Below, one piece after another: positions 7,278 to 14,024 of a stretch of DNA of 15,759 nucleotides. The stretch comes from an uncultured Sutterella sp. Lineage in GTDB: Bacteria > Pseudomonadota > Gammaproteobacteria > Burkholderiales > Burkholderiaceae_F. A model generated the notes under the pieces. The model was not told the origin of the DNA, did not search any database, and saw only the letters and a program-made list of their open reading frames with translations. How positions within the stretch are numbered: the stretch's first letter is position 1; each line of letters starts with the position of its first letter. The DNA lies in the NCBI GenBank assembly GCA_900552915.1, contig USBS01000035.1, positions 1-15,759 of the forward strand, in the 5' to 3' direction. The position numbers and the translations under genes were made by a program.

Positions 7278-9676
7278 AAGCCGATTTTCTGAGCCGAGGA
7301 CTGCCCCTTAACCTTGATTTCCTCTCCCAAACGAGCCACAAAGTCGGCAGCAGACTGCAGCGGACGGAAGCGACTCTGACGAGCGACGGCAGCATAGTCG
7401 CCGGGCGTCAATGCGCGCCAGCCGAGAAGCCGGGATGCAGACTGATCGTCAAGCGCAATACCGACGGCGGCTAGCTGTTTTTGCGCCAATGCTACGGCCT
7501 GTTCGGGCTTTAAAAAGTCGAACTTAGCTTTTAGGTCAAAGCGCCTGAGCGAAGCCGCATCGAGCGAATCCAAGAGATTCGTGGTTGCAACAAAATAACC
7601 CGAATAGGCCTCCATTTGCGCCAGCATTTCGTTTACCTGCGTTGTTTCCCAAGACGCGCGTGAGAGCGTGCGGTCGCGCAGGAAAGAGTCGGCTTCGTCA
7701 AGCAAAAGTACGGCGTTTTCGCGCTGAGCCTGTCGAAAAGCCTCTGCAATCAGTTTTTCCGTTTCACCGACCCAGCAGCTCGTAAGTTCGGCAACCGTCT
7801 TTCGCACGAGCGGACGGCCGAGTTCCTTTGCAAGCCAAGCCACATAAGCCGATTTGCCGGTGCCGGGAGGACCGTAGAGGCAAATCCGTCCGCCGCCGGC
7901 TTCCTTCAAGCCATGCGCAAGCTCCACCAAATCCATGTCGGCATTGACGAAATGCGGGTCGTAGTAGGCAGGAAGCACGGCCGCAGTTCCCGGCACAGTG
8001 CCGAAGCCCTGCGCACGCAGTGTTTCGCTTACAAGTCCAACGACCTCTTCTTCGGTTACAGCCCCCTTCTCGAACCCCACCATTGAGGCCACTTCAGCGG
8101 CACGACAAAGGACAGCAGGAGCCAACTGATCAGCCTGCGTGAGACGCTCGGCAGCCGTATCCGATAGTTTTCCCGAAAATGCCTGATCCACAATCTTGCG
8201 GCGGCCTTTTGCGTCGGGTGTCGGCACTTCAATCACCAGATCGAAGCGGCGGATCATTGCAGGATCGATAGAACCGATGGAGTTCGTTATCCAGAAGGTC
8301 GGCAAAGGATTGCTTTCCAACAGCTGATTGATCTGTCCCTTATTTGACCGCATGATCTTCGGCCCGAACAAACTGAAAAGAGCCAAAGGATTGGCGCCGT
8401 CGTTAAAGACGTCTTCGGCTTCATCGATAGCAAGAACCGTATTTTCCGAACTTCCCAAAAAGGCCGAAGCAGTCTTCCAACGCTGAAGGCGCGATTTCGA
8501 TCCGCGACTGTTGTTTTCCTCTTCGGTTGCAACTTCAAAAAGATTAGCCGACAAAATTTTGCATACCGTACGCGCAAGCTGCGTCTTGCCGGTGCCCGGC
8601 ATTCCGTACAGCAAAACGTTGGCACCCTTGCGATGTTCCTCAAGTGCTTTCTTCATGTAGGGCAGAAGCACCCGATTAACCACAGGCAAATGGTCGTAAT
8701 CCTCAAGCGACAACTCTCCCTCAGGAGCAGGATTCACAACTGCCGCGAGAAGCTTCTGCAACGGAACACGCATCGAAAGCAGACTGTGAAAGCGCGATTC
8801 GTCAAGAAAATCGATGCGATTACTCAGTTCATCGTCGTCGCTGTCGGAAAAGACGAACAATCCCGAGCGCATCAACGGCGAATCGAAGCGCAAGGATTCC
8901 TTGATCCGCTCTCGGTCCTCCTTCAATGCTGCAGCAGTGATGTCGATGATCAGATCCGTGGCATTCTTTGAAAAATCAAAGCAGCGCATGATCGGAGCAA
9001 ACGCACTGCTTCGCGCGCTGGCAACCAATAAAAAAGCAAAAATCCGCGTATCCAGTGCCGAAAAGCCGAATGCTTCCCGAATTTCAGAAATGTTCTCGGC
9101 AAAAGGACCGGAAAATCCGGTTAATTCATCGAAACCAGACTCTTCGAGCTTTCTTAAAGCCTCGAAAACGGATTCCGGTCGTTCAAGTCCCAGCCAGCGC
9201 TTGACAGCACCTCCACGCGAGACACGGCGCCAGAACTCACCCAGCGTATCGGGGTTGGAGCGTTCATCATCGAGATCGAACAAGCTGTCGGCATCTTCGA
9301 CAATCGCCTGCAGACGATCCTGCAGAAAGGCAAGGCGCTTGTCGACCGGGACGATTGTTTTGTTGTCGCCCTCTTCATCGTCGTCAAAAGATTTGTCCTG
9401 CGGACCGATAAGCGTCCCTCGTCCCACCTTAAAACGTCCTCTCGCAACTCGACCGTATTTCATAAAGTCCTCATTGCGATTAATGGCCAGAGCCCAGTTG
9501 AGCTGGCTGCGAAAAGCCTTAAACCAGAAGTAGCCCGAATAAGAGTCCGAGTTGCCCATCTCGCAAACGCTGAGGTCTTCCCAAACGCCGGCATTGCAAA
9601 GCAGACGCAGAAGCCATAAATCGACGGTCTGCTGTTCAACCATGCCGGACTTTTTGATCGTTGTTCTGCGAGCCAT
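7271..9676 (-). CDS. Double AAA+ ATPase with a long N-terminal domain
   Basis: The protein has 801 residues. Residues 1-340 form an N-terminal region I do not recognise. It contains an acidic patch (about 97-104, DDDEEGD). Two AAA+ modules follow. The first has Walker A GMPGTGKT (358-365), Walker B LAIDEAED (415-422), a sensor-like ITNS (463-466) and RRFD (476-479). The second has Walker A GPPGTGKS (602-609), a CWVGETEK loop (634-641), Walker B VLLLDEAD (656-663), sensor TTN (698-700) and RRFD (711-714). Both modules look catalytically competent. The double-ring layout recalls Cdc48-like unfoldases, so remodelling of protein complexes is plausible. The ATG at 9676 has AGGAAG upstream, whereas the GTG at 9718 would add 14 residues. 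The gene is driven through operator B. Confidence 0.85.
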   Translation of the reverse strand: MARRTTIKKSGMVEQQTVDLWLLRLLCNAGVWEDLSVCEMGNSDSYSGYFWFKAFRSQLNWALAINRNEDFMKYGRVARGRFKVGRGTLIGPQDKSFDDDEEGDNKTIVPVDKRLAFLQDRLQAIVEDADSLFDLDDERSNPDTLGEFWRRVSRGGAVKRWLGLERPESVFEALRKLEESGFDELTGFSGPFAENISEIREAFGFSALDTRIFAFLLVASARSSAFAPIMRCFDFSKNATDLIIDITAAALKEDRERIKESLRFDSPLMRSGLFVFSDSDDDELSNRIDFLDESRFHSLLSMRVPLQKLLAAVVNPAPEGELSLEDYDHLPVVNRVLLPYMKKALEEHRKGANVLLYGMPGTGKTQLARTVCKILSANLFEVATEEENNSRGSKSRLQRWKTASAFLGSSENTVLAIDEAEDVFNDGANPLALFSLFGPKIMRSNKGQINQLLESNPLPTFWITNSIGSIDPAMIRRFDLVIEVPTPDAKGRRKIVDQAFSGKLSDTAAERLTQADQLAPAVLCRAAEVASMVGFEKGAVTEEEVVGLVSETLRAQGFGTVPGTAAVLPAYYDPHFVNADMDLVELAHGLKEAGGGRICLYGPPGTGKSAYVAWLAKELGRPLVRKTVAELTSCWVGETEKLIAEAFRQAQRENAVLLLDEADSFLRDRTLSRASWETTQVNEMLAQMEAYSGYFVATTNLLDSLDAASLRRFDLKAKFDFLKPEQAVALAQKQLAAVGIALDDQSASRLLGWRALTPGDYAAVARQSRFRPLQSAADFVARLGEEIKVKGQSSAQKIGFY

Positions 9677-9736
9677 ACCGATAATTCTTCCTTTTAAAAG
9701 TCTTGCTCTCACATTCACACCTCTGCAACACCTCGA

Positions 9737-9742
9737 ATCGTA
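9737..9742 (-). promoter_or_regulatory. -10-like hexamer for the double AAA+ gene
   Basis: On the minus strand TACGAT (four of six -10 matches) begins 8 bp beyond operator B. No good -35 box stands 16-18 bp upstream, and that position is inside the operator. The leader to the ATG at 9676 would be about 54 nt. Confidence 0.4.
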
Positions 9743-9750
9743 AGAGCAGG

Positions 9751-9769
9751 TGCGTCAATTTCCGACGCA
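9751..9769. promoter_or_regulatory. Operator B, 19-bp dyad upstream of the AAA+ gene
   Basis: TGCGTCAATTTCCGACGCA has perfect six-base inverted arms (TGCGTC and GACGCA) around a seven-base centre. It lies 75 bp upstream of the AAA+ ATG, and its centre is 47 bp from that of operator C. Confidence 0.8.
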
Positions 9770-9797
9770 GCAGCACTCAAAATCAATCCTTATCATT

Positions 9798-9816
9798 TGC
9801 GTCAATAATTGACGCA
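9798..9816. promoter_or_regulatory. Operator C, perfect 19-bp palindrome upstream of the toxin module
   Basis: TGCGTCAATAATTGACGCA is a perfect palindrome with nine-base arms around a single central base, the best copy in the window. It lies 67 bp upstream of the antitoxin-like ORF. A -10-like TATTCT begins 8 bp beyond it. Confidence 0.88.
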
Positions 9817-9824
9817 CTCTCTCC

Positions 9825-9830
9825 TATTCT
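9825..9830 (+). promoter_or_regulatory. -10-like hexamer for the antitoxin-doc unit
   Basis: TATTCT (four of six -10 matches) starts 8 bp after operator C, the same distance as at operators B, D and G. The -35 position would fall inside the operator (TCAATA, weak). Confidence 0.4.
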
Positions 9831-9883
9831 TTTCTCTCGGAATCAATTTATTTTTAATCCGAATTACGTAGAGATAAAAGAAA

Positions 9884-10069
9884 ATGAGAAAAGATAAAGA
9901 ACAGATGGATGCAATTGCAAAAACAGAGCGTTGTACTAAATCGAACTCTCATCGACACATCAAGAGTGCAGATTCGACGACTAACAACTCTCACAACCAC
10001 CTCAGGAACGAGATCAACACCGTCCTGTCCATCTTTGCCGAGAGCAACTCTGCCTTGAAGTCGCTATGA
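9884..10069 (+). CDS. Small protein upstream of doc, putative antitoxin
   Basis: This 61-residue ORF ends in an ATGA overlap with the doc start codon, the usual antitoxin-toxin arrangement. It does not show the Phd DNA-binding signature. The middle (about 20-38) is rich in Ser, Asn and His, and the C-terminal third (about 40-61, NEINTVLSIFAESNSALKSL) could form an amphipathic helix. SIFAES (49-54) approaches the (S/T)xxxE(G/N) inhibitory motif of class I Fic antitoxins but ends in Ser, so the likeness is weak. No strong Shine-Dalgarno is seen, and an ATG at 9905 is an alternative start. The antitoxin role rests on context only. Confidence 0.6.
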   Translation: MRKDKEQMDAIAKTERCTKSNSHRHIKSADSTTNNSHNHLRNEINTVLSIFAESNSALKSL

Positions 10070-10485
10070 CCCATTCAGTTCCGATACTTCTTCCCAATGA
10101 AATCATCGTCATACACGATGCAGTCGTCAGTCGTTTTGGAGGTTTGAGATCACCGACTACGACTCAGATCGATCAACTCGCCAAGGCAGAGGCAGTTGTC
10201 GGGCGAATCCGCAGCACACTCGAATACAGCGACGATTTCAACCGAAATGATCCGTTTGCTCTGGCAACATTGCATGCCGTCTGCATTGCCAGAGCACACG
10301 CGTTTGCCGACGGCAATAAGCGTACGGCTCTCAATGCCGCAGGCCTCGTTCTGTTGCGCAGCGGCGTCATTTTCCATGACCACCCGAAACTGCCTCAGCT
10401 GATGGTCGATCTAGCAGAAAGCGACACAGACGCCGTTCGTACTGCTCGCAGATTCGCCGCACTGGTGAGCACCAAACTCGTATAA
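10066..10485 (+). CDS. doc: Doc/Fic family toxin
   Basis: The protein has 139 residues, close to the usual Doc length. It contains the Fic core HAFADGNKRTALNAA, with His78, Phe80, Asp82, Asn84, Lys85 and Arg86. Lys in place of the second Gly of the canonical Fic motif is the Doc form. P1 Doc phosphorylates elongation factor EF-Tu and stops translation, whereas classical Fic proteins transfer AMP (established knowledge). All motif residues are present, so the toxin should be active unless restrained by the preceding small protein, with which it shares a four-base overlap. The pair sits behind operator C in the same regulon as the AAA+ and sirtuin genes. The convergent neighbour ends 41 bp downstream. 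Confidence 0.88.
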   Translation: MTHSVPILLPNEIIVIHDAVVSRFGGLRSPTTTQIDQLAKAEAVVGRIRSTLEYSDDFNRNDPFALATLHAVCIARAHAFADGNKRTALNAAGLVLLRSGVIFHDHPKLPQLMVDLAESDTDAVRTARRFAALVSTKLV

Positions 10486-10526
10486 TCAGTCACAAATGAG
10501 CTGTTATTGGATTCGACTACTCTTCT

Positions 10527-11795
10527 CTAATCGCTTATCGTCGCCAACGTCTCGGCTACGTATGGGTCCGGCGAGTCGGAAAAATGATCCGTAAGAAGGC
10601 GGCCGATTCGCTCGCTCGGACATCCGTAGGCAAAGGCACTTTCAAGCAAACCGGGGTCATCGGCAAGCAAACGCAAAATATCTTTGTCCGCAAGTTCTGT
10701 CAGTACGGCCTCGTTTCCGAGCAATGCTTCTCGCACATCGAACGATTTGTCGTGTTTTAGACAATCAATCGCTGCCGATGGCAACCCGTCGCGTCCGGCC
10801 ACTGCCGTCCTCACCTCGCGGGATGGGTGCTGTGCCAAGCGGATCATGACGGCGTCCGTTTCCAATCCGACCGGAAGAGACTTCGCTACCGTGTCCAGAC
10901 CGTCGATCGGAATCATCAGCATGGATAGCTGCCGGTCAGGAATTAGTTCGCCGGTGCTTTCATCGGATTTCATAAAAGACAGTGCATAGACATAATCCTG
11001 CGATCGCCCGTAGAGGTTGAGACCGAAGGCCGAAGCACTTTTTCGAACAAATGGCGGCCGCTTGACTCGTTGGGGACAAACTTCTTCGAGCTGCTTGAGC
11101 CGATGATCCAGAAGTCTTGTCTGCTGGCGCACACTCAAATCCGGATGCTCCCAACAGGCGCTAAGCAACACTCGAACCTTCTCTTGAAGACACGCAATCG
11201 TCTTTGGCAAAGCGTTCACAAAATTAAGTTCCTGTTCGTTTTTCGGACAAATCTTTTTCCACTTTAACAGTTCAGTTGAAGACTGATAAAGCGCATCAAC
11301 CATCGAATCCATCACGTTTTCCAGAATCTGTCCGTCCTCATCGGCCAAGGCAATTGCCTGCTGCGGCGACAAGCGCCCGACAGCGTCCAAGTTAAGCGAT
11401 AAATTACAGCGCACTTCGTGCGACGAATCTTTAAGAAGTGACATGAGCGAAGAATCGGCAAGCCCCTTTTCACAAGCCGCCGCCGCGCGCAAACGAGCAT
11501 CCGGATGCAAAGCCAAAAGACTCATAAACTCGGCTCGACGTTGGGATTCTTCCGGCATGGAGGCATCCAGTCCGCCCCACCTTACAAGGTCAACGACAAA
11601 TTCCGTCGATACCGGCACTGTGAGAACGTCTTCCCAACGGTCCTCTCTGGGGGCATTGCCCTTCGTTCGCCTTCCGCACACCAACGCAATCCCGCTAGAT
11701 GTCGTTACACCGCCTTTTTCTCGAGCCATAGCCAACTTGCAAAAAACCGGAAAAACAGGCTGCTCCACGCCAACGTTTGATCGAATATCTTTCAT
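10527..11795 (-). CDS. LRV/HEAT-like helical repeat protein
   Basis: The protein has 422 residues without a recognised catalytic domain. Two helical repeat stretches resemble leucine-rich-repeat-variant or HEAT units: about 97-131 (HPDARLRAAAACEKGL then HEVRCNL) and about 323-362 (HPSREVRTAVAGRDGLP then FDVREALLGN), with a further degenerate unit towards the C-terminus (about 400-422). Such repeats usually make a binding scaffold. The ATG at 11795 follows AGGAG at a 7-bp gap and is strongly preferred. Reading back to an upstream start at 12023 would add 76 Cys/Arg-rich residues translated across three operators. Operators D and F lie upstream on this strand. A role as adaptor or sensor for the neighbouring AAA+ proteins is inference. 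Confidence 0.75.
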   Translation of the reverse strand: MKDIRSNVGVEQPVFPVFCKLAMAREKGGVTTSSGIALVCGRRTKGNAPREDRWEDVLTVPVSTEFVVDLVRWGGLDASMPEESQRRAEFMSLLALHPDARLRAAAACEKGLADSSLMSLLKDSSHEVRCNLSLNLDAVGRLSPQQAIALADEDGQILENVMDSMVDALYQSSTELLKWKKICPKNEQELNFVNALPKTIACLQEKVRVLLSACWEHPDLSVRQQTRLLDHRLKQLEEVCPQRVKRPPFVRKSASAFGLNLYGRSQDYVYALSFMKSDESTGELIPDRQLSMLMIPIDGLDTVAKSLPVGLETDAVMIRLAQHPSREVRTAVAGRDGLPSAAIDCLKHDKSFDVREALLGNEAVLTELADKDILRLLADDPGLLESAFAYGCPSERIGRLLTDHFSDSPDPYVAETLATISD

Positions 11796-11847
11796 AAAAA
11801 ATCTCCTCTCGAGAACTAAAAAAGCAAGGCACAGCCTTTGTTTTCGC

Positions 11848-11853
11848 ATCCTA
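11848..11853 (-). promoter_or_regulatory. -10-like hexamer for the LRV/HEAT gene
   Basis: On the minus strand TAGGAT (four of six -10 matches) starts 8 bp beyond operator D. This leaves a leader of about 50 nt before the ATG at 11795. No good -35 box accompanies it. Confidence 0.4.
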
Positions 11854-11861
11854 ATCGGGCA

Positions 11862-11880
11862 TGCGTCGTTACTTGTCGCA
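11862..11880. promoter_or_regulatory. Operator D, 19-bp dyad upstream of the LRV/HEAT gene
   Basis: TGCGTCGTTACTTGTCGCA has the outer arms TGCG/CGCA and the inner C-G pair of the cluster dyad, with a mismatch at the fifth pair. It lies 67 bp upstream of the LRV/HEAT start codon, the same distance as operator C from the antitoxin ATG. Confidence 0.65.
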
Positions 11881-11907
11881 CGCGAACTTTCCGTCTGAAA
11901 CCGGGAG

Positions 11908-11930
11908 TGCGTCACTCTTTTCCCGACGAA
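11908..11930. promoter_or_regulatory. Degenerate operator-like half-sites
   Basis: TGCGTC (11908-11913) and GACGAA (11925-11930) face each other with 11 rather than 7 bases between them. They may be weak half-sites of the same regulator or a decayed copy. Confidence 0.3.
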
Positions 11931-11986
11931 ACAGCAAGCGCAACACTCTCCCATCTGTTCTTCATAAGCGGCATCCTCGTCGAAAA

Positions 11987-12005
11987 TGCGTCGATTTTCG
12001 TCGCA
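11987..12005. promoter_or_regulatory. Operator F, 19-bp dyad in the LRV/sirtuin intergenic region
   Basis: TGCGTCGATTTTCGTCGCA pairs at all positions except the fifth and the central base, giving a near-palindrome with the same 19-bp geometry as the other sites. It lies between operators D and G, 36 bp centre-to-centre from G. On the minus strand GAGGAT begins 8 bp beyond it. Confidence 0.7.
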
Positions 12006-12022
12006 CAAAAGTCGCTCTCGCA

Positions 12023-12041
12023 TACGTCAATCATTGACGCA
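12023..12041. promoter_or_regulatory. Operator G, 19-bp near-perfect palindrome upstream of the sirtuin operon
   Basis: TACGTCAATCATTGACGCA differs from a perfect nine-base-arm palindrome at only one pair and closely matches operator C. A -10-like GAAAAT (12050-12055) begins 8 bp beyond it. The ATG at the edge of this operator (12041) is therefore unlikely to be a real start codon. Confidence 0.8.
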
Positions 12042-12103
12042 TGTATTCCGAAAATTCCGTTATCGAATCATTCAAACGAGATAAGGATTTTTGGAGATAC
12101 ACC

Positions 12104-12943
12104 ATGGACTACGGCCCAAAGAGCCTGCTGCAGCTCAGAACGCAGATGCCCAAAGCCGATCGCCCGGTCATCGTTATTCTCTCGGGTGCCGGCCTTTCCG
12201 CCGAAAGCGGAATTCCCACCTACCGCAATCCCGACAACAGTTGGAGCCGTTCCGACAGTCTCAACGCGGGACATATGCGGAATGCGCCGCAAATCGTCTT
12301 CGATTCGATGAACCGGCGCATTAATGCTTATACCCAAGCAAAACCCAATTCGGCACACGTAGCGATCGCCGAGTTTCGCAAAACCTGGCGGCACGCCGCC
12401 GACATCGTGCATATCACGCAAAACATCGACACGCTCTGTGAAGACGCCGGCGACGCGGGCGTTTTTCACCTGCACGGCTCGTTCTTGACAAGTCGCTGCA
12501 CGCAGTGCGGAGCCGTTTTTCCCCGTCTGGGTTTTTATCGGGAAGGCAACATCTGTCCCGCTTGCAAAGCCGCCGGCTTTTCCGTGCGCCCCGATGTTGT
12601 TCTTTTCGAAGAAATGCCGCTCGGTATGGACTGGATTCCTGAAGTCATCAAACGAGCCGACATTTTTCTAGCGATCGGCACTTCCGGCGTTGTCTATCCG
12701 GCAGCGGGCTTTGTGACGCTGGCTCTCAAGCACGGCTGCCACGACCGCATTTTGATTGCCAAGGATGCTCTCTCCGAGAGTTTTCTGGGACTTGCAACCG
12801 CCGAGGACTGCATCGGTGACTTCACGAAATTTTTGCGAGGCAATGCAACGTCGCTGGTTCCCGCTGTTCTGCAAACGGTCGGAGACTGGATCGAACGCAT
12901 AACGCAGAAAACCGATTCCGTCGACACCCAACCGAAGCCCTGA
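12104..12943 (+). CDS. NAD-dependent Sir2-family deacylase (CobB-like sirtuin)
   Basis: The protein has 279 residues and is a stand-alone sirtuin. The NAD-binding signature is SGAGLSAESGIPTYR (27-41). TQNID (105-109) and the catalytic HLHG (His124) are present. A four-Cys zinc site is formed by C132, C135, C151 and C154, followed by RPDVVLFEE and AIGTSGVVYPAAGF. Sirtuins remove acyl groups from lysine using NAD. The Tyr-x-x-Arg pair that favours succinyl substrates in CobB appears to be replaced by Asp67 and Asn70, judged by eye, so substrate preference may differ. The ATG at 12104 follows GGAG at a 7-bp gap. The upstream in-frame ATG at 12041 lies inside operator G. It is first in an operon with the MoxR and VWA genes. 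Confidence 0.92.
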   Translation: MDYGPKSLLQLRTQMPKADRPVIVILSGAGLSAESGIPTYRNPDNSWSRSDSLNAGHMRNAPQIVFDSMNRRINAYTQAKPNSAHVAIAEFRKTWRHAADIVHITQNIDTLCEDAGDAGVFHLHGSFLTSRCTQCGAVFPRLGFYREGNICPACKAAGFSVRPDVVLFEEMPLGMDWIPEVIKRADIFLAIGTSGVVYPAAGFVTLALKHGCHDRILIAKDALSESFLGLATAEDCIGDFTKFLRGNATSLVPAVLQTVGDWIERITQKTDSVDTQPKP

Positions 12944-12951
12944 AAAAAATC

Positions 12952-13998
12952 ATGAAATTTTCGAATCTGAAATCGTCCATCCTGGCGCAATTTGAAGCCA
13001 CCAACGAAGTCGTGCCGTTCATTACCGGCAAACCCGGGGGCGGAAAAAGTTCGTGTGCGCGCGAAATTGCGCAGGCACTCGCTAAAAAACACGACATTCC
13101 GCCCGAGCGCATCGTCGAATTCAACCCGTCGCTGCGAGAGCCCAGCGACATTCTTGGACTGCCTCAATTTAACGGCGACTACACGAAGTGGCTTCCTCCC
13201 GAAGAATTCTGGGCGTTGCGAGAAGGTGTAGGACCGTGCGTGTTGATCATCGAAGAATTGTCGGACGCCGACATGTCGATGCAAAACCCGCTATGCCGCG
13301 TGATACTCGATCGCTGCGCCGGGCAATTGCGACTTTCAAAAGACCTCTACATCATTGCGACCGGCAATCGAACGGAAGACAAGTCGGGCGCCAATCGTCT
13401 GAGCACGAAGCTCGCAAACCGCATGCGCGAACTTGAGTTCTCGGAAGATCTCGAAGACTGGCTTGCATGGGCCGAAACGCACGGTATACCGACGAAGCTG
13501 CAGGCGTTCATTCGGTTCCGTCCGAACCTTTTGAGTGACTTCGATCCCAAACGAAGCCGTAACCCGACGCCGCGCTCGTGGGAGTCGGTTGCTCGCATTC
13601 CCGAAGAAATCGAAAAACGATCCTACGTTTTTTCCGAGCACGTTGCAGGTTCCGTCGGCAAAGGGGCCGCTGCCGAATACGTCGGCTTTCTGCGCGTCAT
13701 GAAAAAGCTTCCGAGCATCAGAAACATTCTGGCCGATCCCGAAGGCGTTCCCGTGCCCGAGGACAAAGACATACAGTGGGCCACGATTGCAAAGTTGAGT
13801 TCCGAGCTCACGCTTGCCAACTGCGAAGCTGTCTGGAAGTTCACGCAAAGACTGAATCCTGAAATGGCCGTGGCGGCAGCCAAGATGTACCTCTCGGCAA
13901 ACAAAACAGTTTTCACGACGGCCAAGACGTCCGACGGCAGGAACCTATACGGCACGACGGTTGCGAAGTTTCTGCTCGCCGGCGGCCTTTTGCTTTGA
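12952..13998 (+). CDS. MoxR-like AAA+ ATPase
   Basis: The protein has 348 residues and one AAA+ module. It has Walker A GKPGGGKSS (26-34), Walker B VLIIEE (97-102) and a sensor ATGNR (136-140). An acidic-aromatic insert (about 70-90) follows the DILGLPQF segment typical of MoxR proteins. MoxR ATPases work with a VWA-domain partner, as in RavA-ViaA, NorQ-NorD and CbbQ-CbbO, remodelling or inserting cofactors into client proteins (established knowledge). The next gene encodes exactly such a partner. Only 8 bp separate it from the sirtuin stop codon, and its own stop is 26 bp before the chosen VWA start, so the genes are one operon. No clear Shine-Dalgarno is visible. Confidence 0.9.
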   Translation: MKFSNLKSSILAQFEATNEVVPFITGKPGGGKSSCAREIAQALAKKHDIPPERIVEFNPSLREPSDILGLPQFNGDYTKWLPPEEFWALREGVGPCVLIIEELSDADMSMQNPLCRVILDRCAGQLRLSKDLYIIATGNRTEDKSGANRLSTKLANRMRELEFSEDLEDWLAWAETHGIPTKLQAFIRFRPNLLSDFDPKRSRNPTPRSWESVARIPEEIEKRSYVFSEHVAGSVGKGAAAEYVGFLRVMKKLPSIRNILADPEGVPVPEDKDIQWATIAKLSSELTLANCEAVWKFTQRLNPEMAVAAAKMYLSANKTVFTTAKTSDGRNLYGTTVAKFLLAGGLLL

Positions 13999-14024
13999 TT
14001 GCAACGAAACACGCTCGACACATC

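Noticed and set aside
9677..9718. GTG start of the AAA+ protein at 9718
   Set aside because: The purine-rich GAGGT is too close to the GTG, whereas ATG 9676 has AGGAAG at a usable distance. The case is not closed.
11796..12023. 76-residue N-terminal extension of the LRV/HEAT protein
   Set aside because: It would be translated across operators D and F and the degenerate half-sites, is Cys/Arg-rich and unlike the rest, and a strong AGGAG precedes the ATG at 11795.
12041..12103. Sirtuin start at ATG 12041
   Set aside because: This ATG begins at the last base of operator G and lies upstream of the predicted -10 region. GGAG at 12093-12096 points to ATG 12104.
12694..13284. 196-codon minus-strand frame opposite the sirtuin and MoxR genes
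   Set aside because: Shadow of real genes on the other strand; other long antisense frames in the island (for example 13623-14285) were dismissed for the same reason.
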